In this document: in pieces, positions 1 to 7,638 of the stretch | Numbering within the stretch: position 1 is the first letter of the stretch | How the letters are laid out: every line of letters starts with the position of its first letter | Assembly: GCA_019307665.1 (NCBI GenBank) | Contig: JAFDJC010000032.1 | Coordinates: forward strand, 1-16,339 | Direction: 5' to 3' | Source of the DNA: Deltaproteobacteria bacterium | GTDB lineage: Bacteria > Desulfobacterota > Desulfobacteria > Desulfobacterales > SURF-7 | DNA: 16,339 bases | Program-made: the position numbers and the translations under genes | Notes under the pieces: generated by a model | Databases searched by the model: none | Told to the model about the DNA's origin: nothing | Seen by the model: only the letters and a program-made list of their open reading frames with translations

Positions 1-69
1 CACTGTGGACACGGCCCTGAGACGACAATAGGACAGGAAAAGCGCTTCAATCCTTTTGTGGCCTCTTAA
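1..69 (+). CDS. MBL-fold metallo-hydrolase, C-terminal end only
   Basis: Frame 1 is open from the first base to a TAA at 67-69 and encodes 22 residues containing CGHGPETTIGQEKRFNPFV. The pattern GHGP-x-TT-x-G-x-E-x4-NPF is the usual C-terminus of small metallo-beta-lactamase-fold hydrolases of the glyoxalase II/YcbL type, in which the histidine of the PGHGP segment helps bind the metal. The usual proline before GHGP is a cysteine here. The rest of the gene lies left of the window, so substrate and full length cannot be judged. It converges with the lytic transglycosylase gene, leaving 13 bp that are almost all A and T. The assignment rests on one short motif. Confidence 0.7.
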   Translation, partial: HCGHGPETTIGQEKRFNPFVAS

Positions 70-82
70 ATTTTTTTTTATT

Positions 83-1531
83 TTACAGCCGGGGCAGTCT
101 TTTAAAACCACTGTAAGGTTGCTTTGGGCGAAGATCAAAATCAATACCCTGATGTTTCAGTATATCATAGTATATCATAATTCGTCTGACATATCGAATC
201 GTCTGTCCTCCCCTGCAATAACCGTATTTTGAGTCTTTATAGTATTTATGATTGCTTAGAAGAGAAAGAGCTTTTGAGAGCTCTGACCATTTTACAGGAT
301 CTAAGCCAAGCTTCCGGGCAAGGCGCTGAGCATCCCTTATATGTCCCTGACCAATATTATATGCACCAAGCGCTAAAAAAAGCCGGTCAGCGCCTTCCGC
401 TTTATCGAACAGGTCATGGAGATTTCTTAAGTGTCTGACGCCTGCATGAATATTCTCATCCGGACTGAAAATATTCTTTACACCAAGGCTTTTTGCGGTT
501 CTTCGGGTAAGCTGCATAAGTCCGTAGGCATTAGCACTGCTTTTTGCCCACTGTCGAAAATGTGATTCCTGATAGATTTGAGCGGCGATTAGGCGCCAGT
601 CAAAACCGTGTTGTTTTGAAGCGCCTTTAATAATCTGCGCATATTTAGGCAGCCTTGATATCATTCTGCTGTGAAACGATTTAATATCTAAATAATTGAA
701 CCGATCAACACCGGAATAATACTTTTTGTATATTCGATCTGTGGTTCCGTCTTCTTTAATTGTTTGAAAAAAATCATTTATTTGGTCAAGCAATTCAGTA
801 GCTTTCAAATTTACGGCCCAGGCCAAATGTTCTTCACCGCTGATCGTTTCACCGACACAAACCCCGGGGTAATAACGTCTTGCGAGTTTGGCGATATTTG
901 TGTCGGCAATTGTAATATCAATTTGACCGCTTGCAACCTGCCTGATCAATTCTTCGGTCGGTATGTTCTCGAGAGTGACGATTTCAAAGTCGATTCCGGT
1001 TTTTTTGATTGCCTCCAGCCTTTCCTGGTAGGATGTTCCTTTTCTTACATATATTTTTTTACCGTCAAGGTCGGCGACCCCTCTTATATTACATTCATGT
1101 CGGCCAGTTATGATATGCTGATGAATCTTCATATATCCATTGGAAAATGCCACATGTTTTTTTCGTTTTGGCGTAACGGTAAAACTTGCTGCAACCACAT
1201 GAGCTCTTCCATTTTTCAATGATGGGATCATTTCTTCCCATTTATCCGCAACCTTAATTTTTAGTTTTACTCCCAGGTAGTCTGCAAACGCCTTTGCGAG
1301 GTCAAATTCAAAGCCCATGGGTTCATCCTGGTAAAGATAGTAGCAGTGGGCATTGTTTCTTGTAAGAAATATGATTTCGCCGTCTTTTAAAATTTTATCA
1401 AGCGGAGCAGGCTTAAATATGTATTCTGATGATAGGAACAAAATGGAGGCGACAATTATAACCAGGAAAAAAATACTCAAAGCAATAATCGGTTGATCAA
1501 ATATACTGTTTATTTTTTTTGAAAAATGCAA
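83..1531 (-). CDS. mltF: MltF-type membrane-bound lytic murein transglycosylase
   Basis: A peptidoglycan-cleaving lytic transglycosylase that also carries a solute-binding domain, likely anchored in the inner membrane and facing the periplasm. Counted from the chosen start (482 aa), residues about 15-36 form one hydrophobic anchor. Residues about 51-274 are a bacterial extracellular solute-binding family 3 domain (GFEFDLAKAFADYLGV, then SFTVTPKRKKHVAFS). Residues about 303-458 are an SLT/GEWL domain with the probable catalytic Glu322 in AAQIYQES, followed by AYGLMQLT and ALGAYNIGQGHI. Length is close to E. coli MltF. There is no upstream ATG. I prefer the TTG at 1531 because the Shine-Dalgarno AAGGA lies 9 nt before it; a TTG at 1537 has only 3 nt. 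A consensus promoter lies just upstream. The family symbol is by domain architecture; orthology is not proven. Confidence 0.9.
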   Translation of the reverse strand: MHFSKKINSIFDQPIIALSIFFLVIIVASILFLSSEYIFKPAPLDKILKDGEIIFLTRNNAHCYYLYQDEPMGFEFDLAKAFADYLGVKLKIKVADKWEEMIPSLKNGRAHVVAASFTVTPKRKKHVAFSNGYMKIHQHIITGRHECNIRGVADLDGKKIYVRKGTSYQERLEAIKKTGIDFEIVTLENIPTEELIRQVASGQIDITIADTNIAKLARRYYPGVCVGETISGEEHLAWAVNLKATELLDQINDFFQTIKEDGTTDRIYKKYYSGVDRFNYLDIKSFHSRMISRLPKYAQIIKGASKQHGFDWRLIAAQIYQESHFRQWAKSSANAYGLMQLTRRTAKSLGVKNIFSPDENIHAGVRHLRNLHDLFDKAEGADRLFLALGAYNIGQGHIRDAQRLARKLGLDPVKWSELSKALSLLSNHKYYKDSKYGYCRGGQTIRYVRRIMIYYDILKHQGIDFDLRPKQPYSGFKRLPRL

Positions 1532-1565
1532 CAGCAAGGGTCCTTGTGAGGTTATTCTTTTTTAT

Positions 1566-1594
1566 ATTTTATCCGTTCATGCAAGCACTGTCAA
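1566..1594 (-). promoter_or_regulatory. sigma70-type promoter of the mltF-like gene
   Basis: On the minus strand TTGACA (1589-1594) is followed after exactly 17 nt by TAAAAT (1566-1571). This is a perfect -35 and a five-of-six -10. The expected transcription start near 1559 leaves a 5' leader of about 28 nt containing the AAGGA ribosome site, so the transglycosylase is probably transcribed independently of the Sel1 gene upstream. Confidence 0.75.
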
Positions 1595-1673
1595 ATACAC
1601 TTTAAGCATACGCCTATATTAAAATTAGGACTGTTTTTGAGACAGCGTCTAATAACTGATTGTCAAAGATTTC

Positions 1674-1695
1674 GCCGCCTCTTAGCGAGTGCGGC
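1674..1695 (-). terminator. Hairpin just after the Sel1-repeat gene, possible weak terminator
   Basis: GCCGC (1674-1678) pairs with GCGGC (1691-1695), and CTC (1679-1681) with GAG (1687-1689), leaving one bulged T and a short loop. It starts 3 bp beyond the Sel1 gene stop. In the direction of that gene it is not followed by a real T-run, so it may be only a weak terminator or an mRNA-stabilising hairpin. Confidence 0.35.
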
Positions 1696-1698
1696 TCT

Positions 1699-2355
1699 TC
1701 ACTTTTTTATTTTCTTCCGCAATTCGGCAGCTTCTTTCTGCGCTTCAACGATTTGTGCTGGTGCCATTCTAGGTTCAATAATAGAGATGTTATATTTTGC
1801 TTTTTTATTCCCCTGTGCTGATGAAAGGTCATACAATATATATGCTTTTTTATAGTTCTGTGGTACCCCTTCTCCATGGTCATACATAAAGCCTAAATTG
1901 TTCTGCGCTTTCGCATGCCCACGCTCAGCAGCTTTCTCCAACCACTTCATTGCTTCAGCATAGTTCTGTGGTACACCATCACCATTTTTATACATGCTGC
2001 CTAAGCTATACTGTGCTTCGTCATATCCCTGCCCAGCAGCTTTCTTCCACCACCTCATAGCTTCAGTGTAGTTTTGTGGTATACCTTCACCTCTTTCATA
2101 AATGACGCCTAAGTTATACTGCGCAGAAGTATAACCCTGCGCAGCAGCTTTTTTATACCACTTTTCAGCTTCGGCGTAGTCCTGTGGTATGCCAATGCCT
2201 TTGGCATACATGAAGCCTAATCTGTTCTGAGCACCGGCATCTCCCTGTTTTGCTTTTTCTAAAAGCGCTTCTAAATCTTCAGAAAAAACGGTGCCGCTAA
2301 AAACAAACAAACAGGACAATAATAGCGCCGGAGTTAAAAATAATTTTTTAATCAT
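1699..2355 (-). CDS. Secreted Sel1-like repeat protein
   Basis: A 218-aa protein with an N-terminal signal peptide (MIKK, then a hydrophobic stretch, probable cleavage after VFS at about residue 25). Four consecutive 36-residue Sel1/TPR-like repeats follow at about 38-73, 74-109, 110-145 and 146-181, each with the pattern AQ-x2-LG-x-MY-x2-G-x-G-(I/V)-PQ-(N/D)-Y-x2-A. A charged C-terminal helix ends in lysines. Sel1 repeats form superhelical scaffolds for protein-protein contacts; no catalytic residues are seen and the partner is unknown. A periplasmic location is inferred. Cys15 lies inside the hydrophobic core, so a lipoprotein is less likely than a type I signal peptide. The ATG at 2355 is supported by AAAGGAG about 6 nt upstream. 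Confidence 0.85.
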   Translation of the reverse strand: MIKKLFLTPALLLSCLFVFSGTVFSEDLEALLEKAKQGDAGAQNRLGFMYAKGIGIPQDYAEAEKWYKKAAAQGYTSAQYNLGVIYERGEGIPQNYTEAMRWWKKAAGQGYDEAQYSLGSMYKNGDGVPQNYAEAMKWLEKAAERGHAKAQNNLGFMYDHGEGVPQNYKKAYILYDLSSAQGNKKAKYNISIIEPRMAPAQIVEAQKEAAELRKKIKK

Positions 2356-2372
2356 GATTGCTCCTTTATGAA

Positions 2373-2399
2373 TTTATCAATACAACTTTTATTGATAAA
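2373..2399. repeat. Perfect inverted repeat in the Sel1 gene leader
   Basis: TTTATCAAT (2373-2381) and ATTGATAAA (2391-2399) are perfect 9-bp complementary arms around a 9-nt loop. The repeat lies 18 bp upstream of the Sel1 start codon and downstream of the possible promoter, so it could be an operator or an mRNA hairpin close to the ribosome site. Confidence 0.6.
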
Positions 2400-2419
2400 A
2401 TTTGATTTATTCATTTCAT

Positions 2420-2447
2420 ATCATAGAAAAGTTATTTTATAAAACAA
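2420..2447 (-). promoter_or_regulatory. Possible promoter of the Sel1-repeat gene
   Basis: On the minus strand TTGTTT (2442-2447) is followed after 16 nt by TATGAT (2420-2425). The -10 matches five of six consensus bases; the -35 is weak. The expected start near 2413 would place the inverted repeat at 2373-2399 within the transcript leader. In such AT-rich DNA chance matches are common. Confidence 0.4.
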
Positions 2448-2493
2448 CCAAGTAAAAATGTTATTGCGGTTTGAAGGTTCAAATGAAGCCTCC

Positions 2494-2664
2494 GGGTGGC
2501 CCCATATTGAAATTCACCAGTATTTAACAGAGTTTTTAAAATAAATTGCAGGTGTATAAAATCAATATTGTATTTTTATCCATTTCGACCGGACAAATCA
2601 TGTGATATATAACCGGGCATTTCATTTGCTATGGAAACCGGACATGATAAAGAAAACCGGTTTT
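2494..2664. mobile_element. Possible relic of an IS21-type element end
   Basis: The segment GGGTGGCCCCATATTGAAAT followed by TCACCAG resembles, from memory, the non-coding repeats near IS21-family ends. About 70 bp later ACCGG(A/G)CA recurs three times (2588, 2612, 2637), with a fourth ACCGG at 2656, recalling the multiple terminal repeats of that family. No transposase reading frame or target duplication is visible. If real, only a non-coding scar remains. Confidence 0.25.
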
Positions 2665-2772
2665 AAGCCTGCTGCCTTAAATCTGCATGGAAAAAATCGT
2701 TATAAAATGCAGGCTTGGACGAGAGGATTGTGAAATATGAAATGTTTTGAATATTGGATGAGGGGCGATTAA

Positions 2773-4665
2773 ATGGCGTTGATGGGCATGAGAGAGGTGT
2801 GTTGGGGCTTTGGGGGGGCACCATTATTGGACGATCTGACATTTCAGATAGAAAAGGGGGAACGTGTTTGTTTGCTGGGGCGCAATGGTGTAGGGAAGTC
2901 GAGCATGTTAAAACTCTTTCATGGTGAAATTTTTCCTGATAAAGGCGAGATCTGGCGGCAGCAGGGAGTTACGGTCGCTATGCTAGAACAGGGCGTACCG
3001 CCGGGATGTGATGGTACGATATTTGATGTGGTGGCCGAAGGCCTCGGTGAAAAGGGGAAAGTAATCGTTGCGCATGCCCGGATTTGCAAAATACCTAAAG
3101 CTAAGCTAACCCGGGAGCTGGTTGCCCAAAGGGATAAATGGCAACGGTTGCTAGATGCGGAGGAGGACTGGTCACTCATCCGGCAGGTTGAGAATGTGTT
3201 GTCAAGAACCGGGCTTGATCCTGAAGCAAAATTCGTTGATCTTTCAGCCGGAATGAAACGGCGAACGCTTTTTGCCCGTGCGCTTGCCATGGAACCTGAT
3301 ATTTTGTTACTTGATGAGCCCACTAACCATCTTGATATTGATACCATCGTTTGGATGGAGGGCTTTGTCCAGCGTCACGTAAAAACCTTGCTATTTATCA
3401 CTCATGATCGTGAATTCCTAAAAAAAATAGCCACTAGAATTATCGAACTGGACCGGGGACGTCTTTTTTCCTACCCGTGTGATTATCAGAACTACGTGAA
3501 GCGAAAGCAGGCTGCCTTAGATGCCGAAGAAAAACAGAATGGCGTATTCGACAAAAAATTATCGCAGGAGGAGACCTGGATTCGACAGGGTATAAAAGCG
3601 CGTCGAACGCGAAATGAAGGGCGTGTGAGAGCGCTGATTAAATTACGTGAGGCCTTTCAGGCACGGCGTAAACAAACAGGAAATGTTAAATTACAGGTTC
3701 AGGAAGCTGAAAGGACGGGAAAACTGGTTATCGAAGTCGGGAACGTGACCTATACCTATGAAAAAACGCCGCTTATTCTGGATTTCTCAACGGTTGTCAT
3801 GCGGGGGGATAGGGTAGGACTAATTGGTCCCAACGGAATAGGCAAAACAACGCTTCTAAACCTGCTCTTAAAAGAAATTTCTCCCAAAAGCGGCAGCGTT
3901 CGACATGGAACGCACCTTCAAGTGGCCTATTTTGATCAGCTTCGCGCACAATTAGATGAGCAAAAGACCGTTCAGGAAAATATCGCCGAAGGAAACGATT
4001 TTATTGTTTTTAACAATCAAAAACGACATGTCATTAGTCACCTTCAGGATTTTCTGTTTTCGCCGCAAAGATGCCGCACGCCTGTGTATGTCCTTTCAGG
4101 TGGAGAAAAAAACCGGCTTTTACTGGCAAAACTTTTTACAAAGCCCGCCAATGTTTTGGTGCTGGATGAACCTACCAACGATCTTGATGCGGAAACTCTG
4201 GAGCTCCTGGAAGAGCTTCTTTTTAATTATAATGGTACACTTCTGATTGTAAGCCATGACAGGGCTTTTTTAAATAATGTGGTCACCAGCACACTCGCTT
4301 TTGAGGGCAAGGGCCATGTGATGGCGTATGCCGGCGGTTATGATGATTGGTTAAAGCAGCGGCCAAAAACAGTAAGCGACAAGCAGCCTGATACAAAAAT
4401 CGGAAAAACCGTTAAAGAAAAAACCAAGCCTCTGAAAGTACGGAAATTGGGGTATAATGAAACAAGGGAGATTGAAGCGTTGCCAGCGAAAATTGATGCG
4501 CTGGAGGCTGAACAGAATACGTTGGTTGGGATCATGTCCGATCCTTTATTTTATAAAAAGGACAAAACAGAAATTTTATCTATTAAAACGCGTGTCAATG
4601 AGGTAGAACAGGAGATTGAATCAGCTTATCTTAGATGGGAAGAACTTGAACGTATCAAAAAATAA
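2773..4665 (+). CDS. uup: ABC-F family ATPase Uup
   Basis: A soluble ABC-F ATPase with two nucleotide-binding domains and no membrane segment. Uup homologues act on ribosomes and DNA structure and affect precise transposon excision in E. coli. The first domain has Walker A GRNGVGKSS (36-44), a variant signature LSAG (157-160) and Walker B ILLLDEPTNHLD (177-188). The second has GPNGIGKTT (352-360), LSGGE (441-445) and VLVLDEPTNDLD (461-472). The inter-domain linker has the basic WIRQGIKARRTRNEGRVRAL segment (269-288) typical of Uup, and residues about 565-628 form the C-terminal coiled coil that separates Uup from EttA. At 630 aa it is full length. The ATG at 2773 follows GAGGGG about 7 nt upstream. 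It is convergent with the radical SAM gene, with only 3 bp between the stops. Confidence 0.95.
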   Translation: MALMGMREVCWGFGGAPLLDDLTFQIEKGERVCLLGRNGVGKSSMLKLFHGEIFPDKGEIWRQQGVTVAMLEQGVPPGCDGTIFDVVAEGLGEKGKVIVAHARICKIPKAKLTRELVAQRDKWQRLLDAEEDWSLIRQVENVLSRTGLDPEAKFVDLSAGMKRRTLFARALAMEPDILLLDEPTNHLDIDTIVWMEGFVQRHVKTLLFITHDREFLKKIATRIIELDRGRLFSYPCDYQNYVKRKQAALDAEEKQNGVFDKKLSQEETWIRQGIKARRTRNEGRVRALIKLREAFQARRKQTGNVKLQVQEAERTGKLVIEVGNVTYTYEKTPLILDFSTVVMRGDRVGLIGPNGIGKTTLLNLLLKEISPKSGSVRHGTHLQVAYFDQLRAQLDEQKTVQENIAEGNDFIVFNNQKRHVISHLQDFLFSPQRCRTPVYVLSGGEKNRLLLAKLFTKPANVLVLDEPTNDLDAETLELLEELLFNYNGTLLIVSHDRAFLNNVVTSTLAFEGKGHVMAYAGGYDDWLKQRPKTVSDKQPDTKIGKTVKEKTKPLKVRKLGYNETREIEALPAKIDALEAEQNTLVGIMSDPLFYKKDKTEILSIKTRVNEVEQEIESAYLRWEELERIKK

Positions 4666-4668
4666 CAA

Positions 4669-6009
4669 CTATTCTTTAGCAATTTGCTTTAATAAGGACA
4701 ATGTTTCCCATGAAAAGTTTTCCTGCCGGCATGGAAAAATAGCATTGTTTGTGAAAATCGGATCTGACTTAAGGTCATATCTCGAAACAGCACAAGCATC
4801 TTCCCACATGGCGGTATGAGGAATTGGTGTGTAATAAGCCATAATGGGAGTGATGCCGCATTGATTCACATATTCCAAAGACTTCTTAATCGATTCAACG
4901 GATTGATTTGGAAGACCCGTGAGAATATAAGCTCCAATCATCTTTTTCTTAAATCCGGAATTCTTTAAGCATGAAACAGCTCTGATAAATTCCGGATACG
5001 TGACTTTTTTATCAAACCTGTCTTCTTTTTCAAAGGATGCGGTTTCAAGACCTAAGCGGAGGGTCGTAAAGCCCGCTTTAAACATAAGCCTTGCTGTCTC
5101 TTTCGTAACCCCTCGGATATGGAGAGCGTTAGGTGTGTGAAAACGAATATCAATTTTTGAATTGATGATTTTATTAAGGATAGGCACGGCATGGTTTTCA
5201 GGCTCAATTAGAAACGCATCATCATATAGCACAAAATCAGTGACGTTATATTTTTTGTGCCAGTATAGGATCTCATCTGTCACGCGATCCGGATTTCGTT
5301 GAGTGAATTTTTGATTAAGGAAAGAAGAGGCACAGTAGGAACATGAAAATGGACAGCCTCGCGATGTCATAATTGGAACATATGTAATCAGGGTCTGAAG
5401 ATCATATGCCGGATAAGGAAACGTATCAAAATCTCCGGTGTCAAATTTTGGCTTTTTATGGAACCCGGTTATTTTTCCGGCAACTTCAAGGATTCTGTTT
5501 TCACCAGTCCCTGTTATCACAATATCTGCGCCGGAATTAGCGATAGCATGATCTTCGCAAAGCGTTGGGTAAACGCCGCCCAGGATTATCGGCACCTTTG
5601 GATAGAATTGTTTTATGCATTTGATTGTTTCCACAGTTCCCGGATACCAGTAGGTCATCAGTGTTGTGACAAGAATGAGATCAGGTCGGCGAATCGATAA
5701 AAGATCTTCCTTTAGCCATTCCCTTTTTATCCCATAGCGTGAAAAATATCGTGGTATATTTTTGAGCCCATCCGGTTTTTGAATGCGCTTTTTCAAGTAT
5801 GGCCCACGTCCATGCCTTGCGTATGGATTGCTTTGCGGGGCTTTGGGGTGAAAACGATCCAGACAGTCAATGTATGAAACTGAAAAGCCGTGAACTCTCA
5901 GCATAGCGGCAAGCGACAAAAGTCCTGAAGGCTTTGCCCATACATCATATGCAGCAAAATCGTGAATCCAGGGGTTAACAAGAAGAATATGTGGAGTATC
6001 AGGTTGCAA
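4669..6009 (-). CDS. B12-binding-domain radical SAM protein
   Basis: A 446-aa protein with an N-terminal cobalamin-binding-type Rossmann domain (residues about 7-175: HILLVNPW, LILVTTLM, IILGGVYPTL, ADIVITGTGE). A radical SAM domain follows, with its [4Fe-4S] cysteines at C219, C223 and C226 in RGCPFSCSYC. The DxHxxG cobalamin-ligand motif is absent, as in many proteins of this class, so any cobalamin would be bound without a protein histidine ligand. Class members catalyse methylations, ring contractions and other radical steps; the substrate cannot be named here. The start is a TTG at 6009 inside the last codons of the AhbB-like gene (11-bp overlap). There is no in-frame ATG before the domain and a stop lies three codons upstream. 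The tight overlap suggests translational coupling with the AhbB-like protein. Confidence 0.85.
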   Translation of the reverse strand: MQPDTPHILLVNPWIHDFAAYDVWAKPSGLLSLAAMLRVHGFSVSYIDCLDRFHPKAPQSNPYARHGRGPYLKKRIQKPDGLKNIPRYFSRYGIKREWLKEDLLSIRRPDLILVTTLMTYWYPGTVETIKCIKQFYPKVPIILGGVYPTLCEDHAIANSGADIVITGTGENRILEVAGKITGFHKKPKFDTGDFDTFPYPAYDLQTLITYVPIMTSRGCPFSCSYCASSFLNQKFTQRNPDRVTDEILYWHKKYNVTDFVLYDDAFLIEPENHAVPILNKIINSKIDIRFHTPNALHIRGVTKETARLMFKAGFTTLRLGLETASFEKEDRFDKKVTYPEFIRAVSCLKNSGFKKKMIGAYILTGLPNQSVESIKKSLEYVNQCGITPIMAYYTPIPHTAMWEDACAVSRYDLKSDPIFTNNAIFPCRQENFSWETLSLLKQIAKE

Positions 6010-6469
6010 AATACTTCATGGATGTTTTTTTTAACTCTTGGCGGCTGAAAAGGAGCGAATAATTTTTTACAGAAGTCTTTTCAGACATTTTCAGGGCTAT
6101 TTCCTTACATGATTCTTCGCTCAAAGCATGAATCATTGTATATAAATTATATGGCCAACCCTCAGCGGGATTTCTTCGGTAGCAATGAGAAACTTCCTTG
6201 AAACCGGCCATCACTTCTCCGACTTCGTTGATTCGTGCCTCATCAACCTGCCATGCAGCCATGGCATTTGCCTTGAATCCTGATCTCTGGTGTCTAAGTG
6301 TGGCGCCGAAACGTCGAATAACGCCCTTATTGACAAGGTTTTGTAGAATATCCAGAAGCTCTTCTTCTTCTATTCTTAAAGTCTTGGATATTTCAAGGTA
6401 TGGTCTTTGTGTAACCGGTATATCTCCCTGTATGGAAGCAATTATTTTTTTTTCAAGTTTCGTGATCAT
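5999..6469 (-). CDS. AhbB-like siroheme decarboxylase subunit (Lrp/AsnC fold)
   Basis: A 156-aa protein with an N-terminal helix-turn-helix-like region (about 4-55) and an AsnC-type ligand domain. It carries the conserved blocks of siroheme decarboxylase subunits: RRFGATLRHQ (52-61), AMAAW (69-73), SHCYRR (94-99) and WPYNLYTMIH (105-114). AhbA and AhbB convert siroheme to didecarboxysiroheme in the alternative heme pathway of sulfate reducers and archaea; His60, His95 and Arg98-99 lie in the blocks expected to contact substrate. Automatic pipelines often call such proteins Lrp/AsnC regulators. The usual heterodimer partner and the pathway enzymes AhbC and AhbD are not adjacent; instead a B12-type radical SAM gene overlaps by 11 bp. 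No clear Shine-Dalgarno precedes the ATG at 6469, 20 bp after mtnA. A specialised role outside heme synthesis is possible. Confidence 0.75.
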   Translation of the reverse strand: MITKLEKKIIASIQGDIPVTQRPYLEISKTLRIEEEELLDILQNLVNKGVIRRFGATLRHQRSGFKANAMAAWQVDEARINEVGEVMAGFKEVSHCYRRNPAEGWPYNLYTMIHALSEESCKEIALKMSEKTSVKNYSLLFSRQELKKTSMKYFAT

Positions 6470-6488
6470 ACGGGTTTGTTTTTTATTG

Positions 6489-7625
6489 CTATTTTTTTCC
6501 GGCGCTATTTTTTTCTGGAAACATTTTCATTATATCCTGCTCTGTAGCCTTGCAAACACCCCTTTCAGTAATAAATCCTGTTACGAGCTCGGCAGGTGTT
6601 ACATCAAACGCAAAGTTTTTTGCTGCACTGTCTGCAGGAGAAATCAGGGCGCTTATAATTTTTCCCTGGCATAGCCCCTGGACATATTTTACTTCGTCAG
6701 GATTGCGCTCTTCAATGGGGATCTCTTTCACTCCATCTCTGATCGTCCAGTCAAATGTACTAGACGGCAGTGCAACATAAAATGGGATGTTGTTGTCCTT
6801 TGCAGCAAGAGCTTTTAAATATGTGCCGATTTTGTTGGCAACATCACCTGTATAAGTTGATCGATCGGTGCCTGTAATGACAATGTCGACCATGCCGTGT
6901 TGCATCAAGTGGCCTCCGGCATTGTCTGTGACGATGGTATGTTTAATGCCGTACTTTCCAAGTTCCCAGGCCGTTAGCCTTGACCCCTGATTAAGCGGTC
7001 TGGTTTCATCTACCCAGACATGAATATCTATATCGTTGTCAAATGCTGCATATATCGGTGCGGTCGCCGTACCGTATTCAATGCAGGCCAGCCATCCGGC
7101 ATTACAATGTGTAAGGACGTTTACCGTCCCCCCATTTTTTTTCTCGCTTATTTCTTTTATCAGACCCAGACCATTCTCCCCGATATTTTTACAGTTCAGA
7201 GCTTCTTCTTCTGCTATGGCGTCTGCTTCCCGACGGGCCGCATCTATTCTTTCCGAATGCTTCGCAGGTCTTTCTGAATGCTTCTCACTAAGAACTGCTT
7301 TAAGGACACGCTCTATGGCCCATGAAAGATTAACCGCAGTCGGCCTGGCGTTTTTTAAACGTATGCTTTCCCGGATAAGGTAGTCATTATCAGGCTCTTT
7401 GGTTGGTGAGCGCAAAGCAGCAAGATATAAACCGTATGCTCCGGTAACCCCGATGAGGGGTGCGCCACGCACAAACATGTCCTGAATGGCCGTGATAACA
7501 TGATCAACTGTTTTAAGCTCAGCAACGACAAATTCGTGGGGCAGAAGTCGCTGATCGATAACTCTTACAGTTTTTCCGTCTTTGTCCGGCCATATCGGGC
7601 GAATGTCATTCCCGTCAACTTTCAT
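6489..7625 (-). CDS. mtnA: S-methyl-5-thioribose-1-phosphate isomerase
   Basis: This cytoplasmic enzyme converts methylthioribose-1-phosphate to methylthioribulose-1-phosphate in methionine salvage or related 5'-methylthioadenosine recycling shunts. It is homologous to eIF2B subunits. Family blocks are present: RGAPLIG (53-59), THCNAGWLA with catalytic-type Cys174, DETRPLNQGSRLTAWE (206-221), GTDR with Asp254, NKIG (264-267) and FDVTPAELVTGFITERG near the end. At 378 aa it is slightly longer than typical, partly because of a local 7-residue duplication (KHSERPA then KHSERID, residues 115-128). The ATG at 7625 follows AAAGGA. It starts 13 bp after the cyclic-nucleotide-binding-type gene and is likely cotranscribed with it. 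No other methionine-salvage gene is nearby. Confidence 0.92.
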   Translation of the reverse strand: MKVDGNDIRPIWPDKDGKTVRVIDQRLLPHEFVVAELKTVDHVITAIQDMFVRGAPLIGVTGAYGLYLAALRSPTKEPDNDYLIRESIRLKNARPTAVNLSWAIERVLKAVLSEKHSERPAKHSERIDAARREADAIAEEEALNCKNIGENGLGLIKEISEKKNGGTVNVLTHCNAGWLACIEYGTATAPIYAAFDNDIDIHVWVDETRPLNQGSRLTAWELGKYGIKHTIVTDNAGGHLMQHGMVDIVITGTDRSTYTGDVANKIGTYLKALAAKDNNIPFYVALPSSTFDWTIRDGVKEIPIEERNPDEVKYVQGLCQGKIISALISPADSAAKNFAFDVTPAELVTGFITERGVCKATEQDIMKMFPEKNSAGKK

Positions 7626-7638
7626 TGAAATCCTTTGC

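Larger units (their letters stand above)
2356..2772. other. Gap between Sel1 gene and uup, no gene seen
   Basis: These 417 bp hold no convincing coding sequence. Besides the Sel1 promoter and inverted repeat, there is a GGGTGGCCCC-type stretch at 2494-2520 and ACCGG boxes at 2588, 2612, 2637 and 2656. The last box is part of the 12-bp palindrome AAAACCGGTTTT (2653-2664). CTGCAT (2683-2688) and ATGCAG (2707-2712) form a short inverted repeat around an A+T-rich segment with TATAAA at 2701-2706, which could be the uup -10, but no good -35 precedes it. Confidence 0.5.

Noticed and set aside
764..1222. A 152-codon open frame on the + strand
   Set aside because: It is antisense to the solute-binding domain of the MltF-type gene, and no family motif is seen.
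5999..6469. Calling this gene an Lrp/AsnC transcription regulator
   Set aside because: The fold is related, but RRFGATLRHQ, SHCYRR and WPYNLYTMIH are siroheme-decarboxylase blocks, which fit AhbB better.
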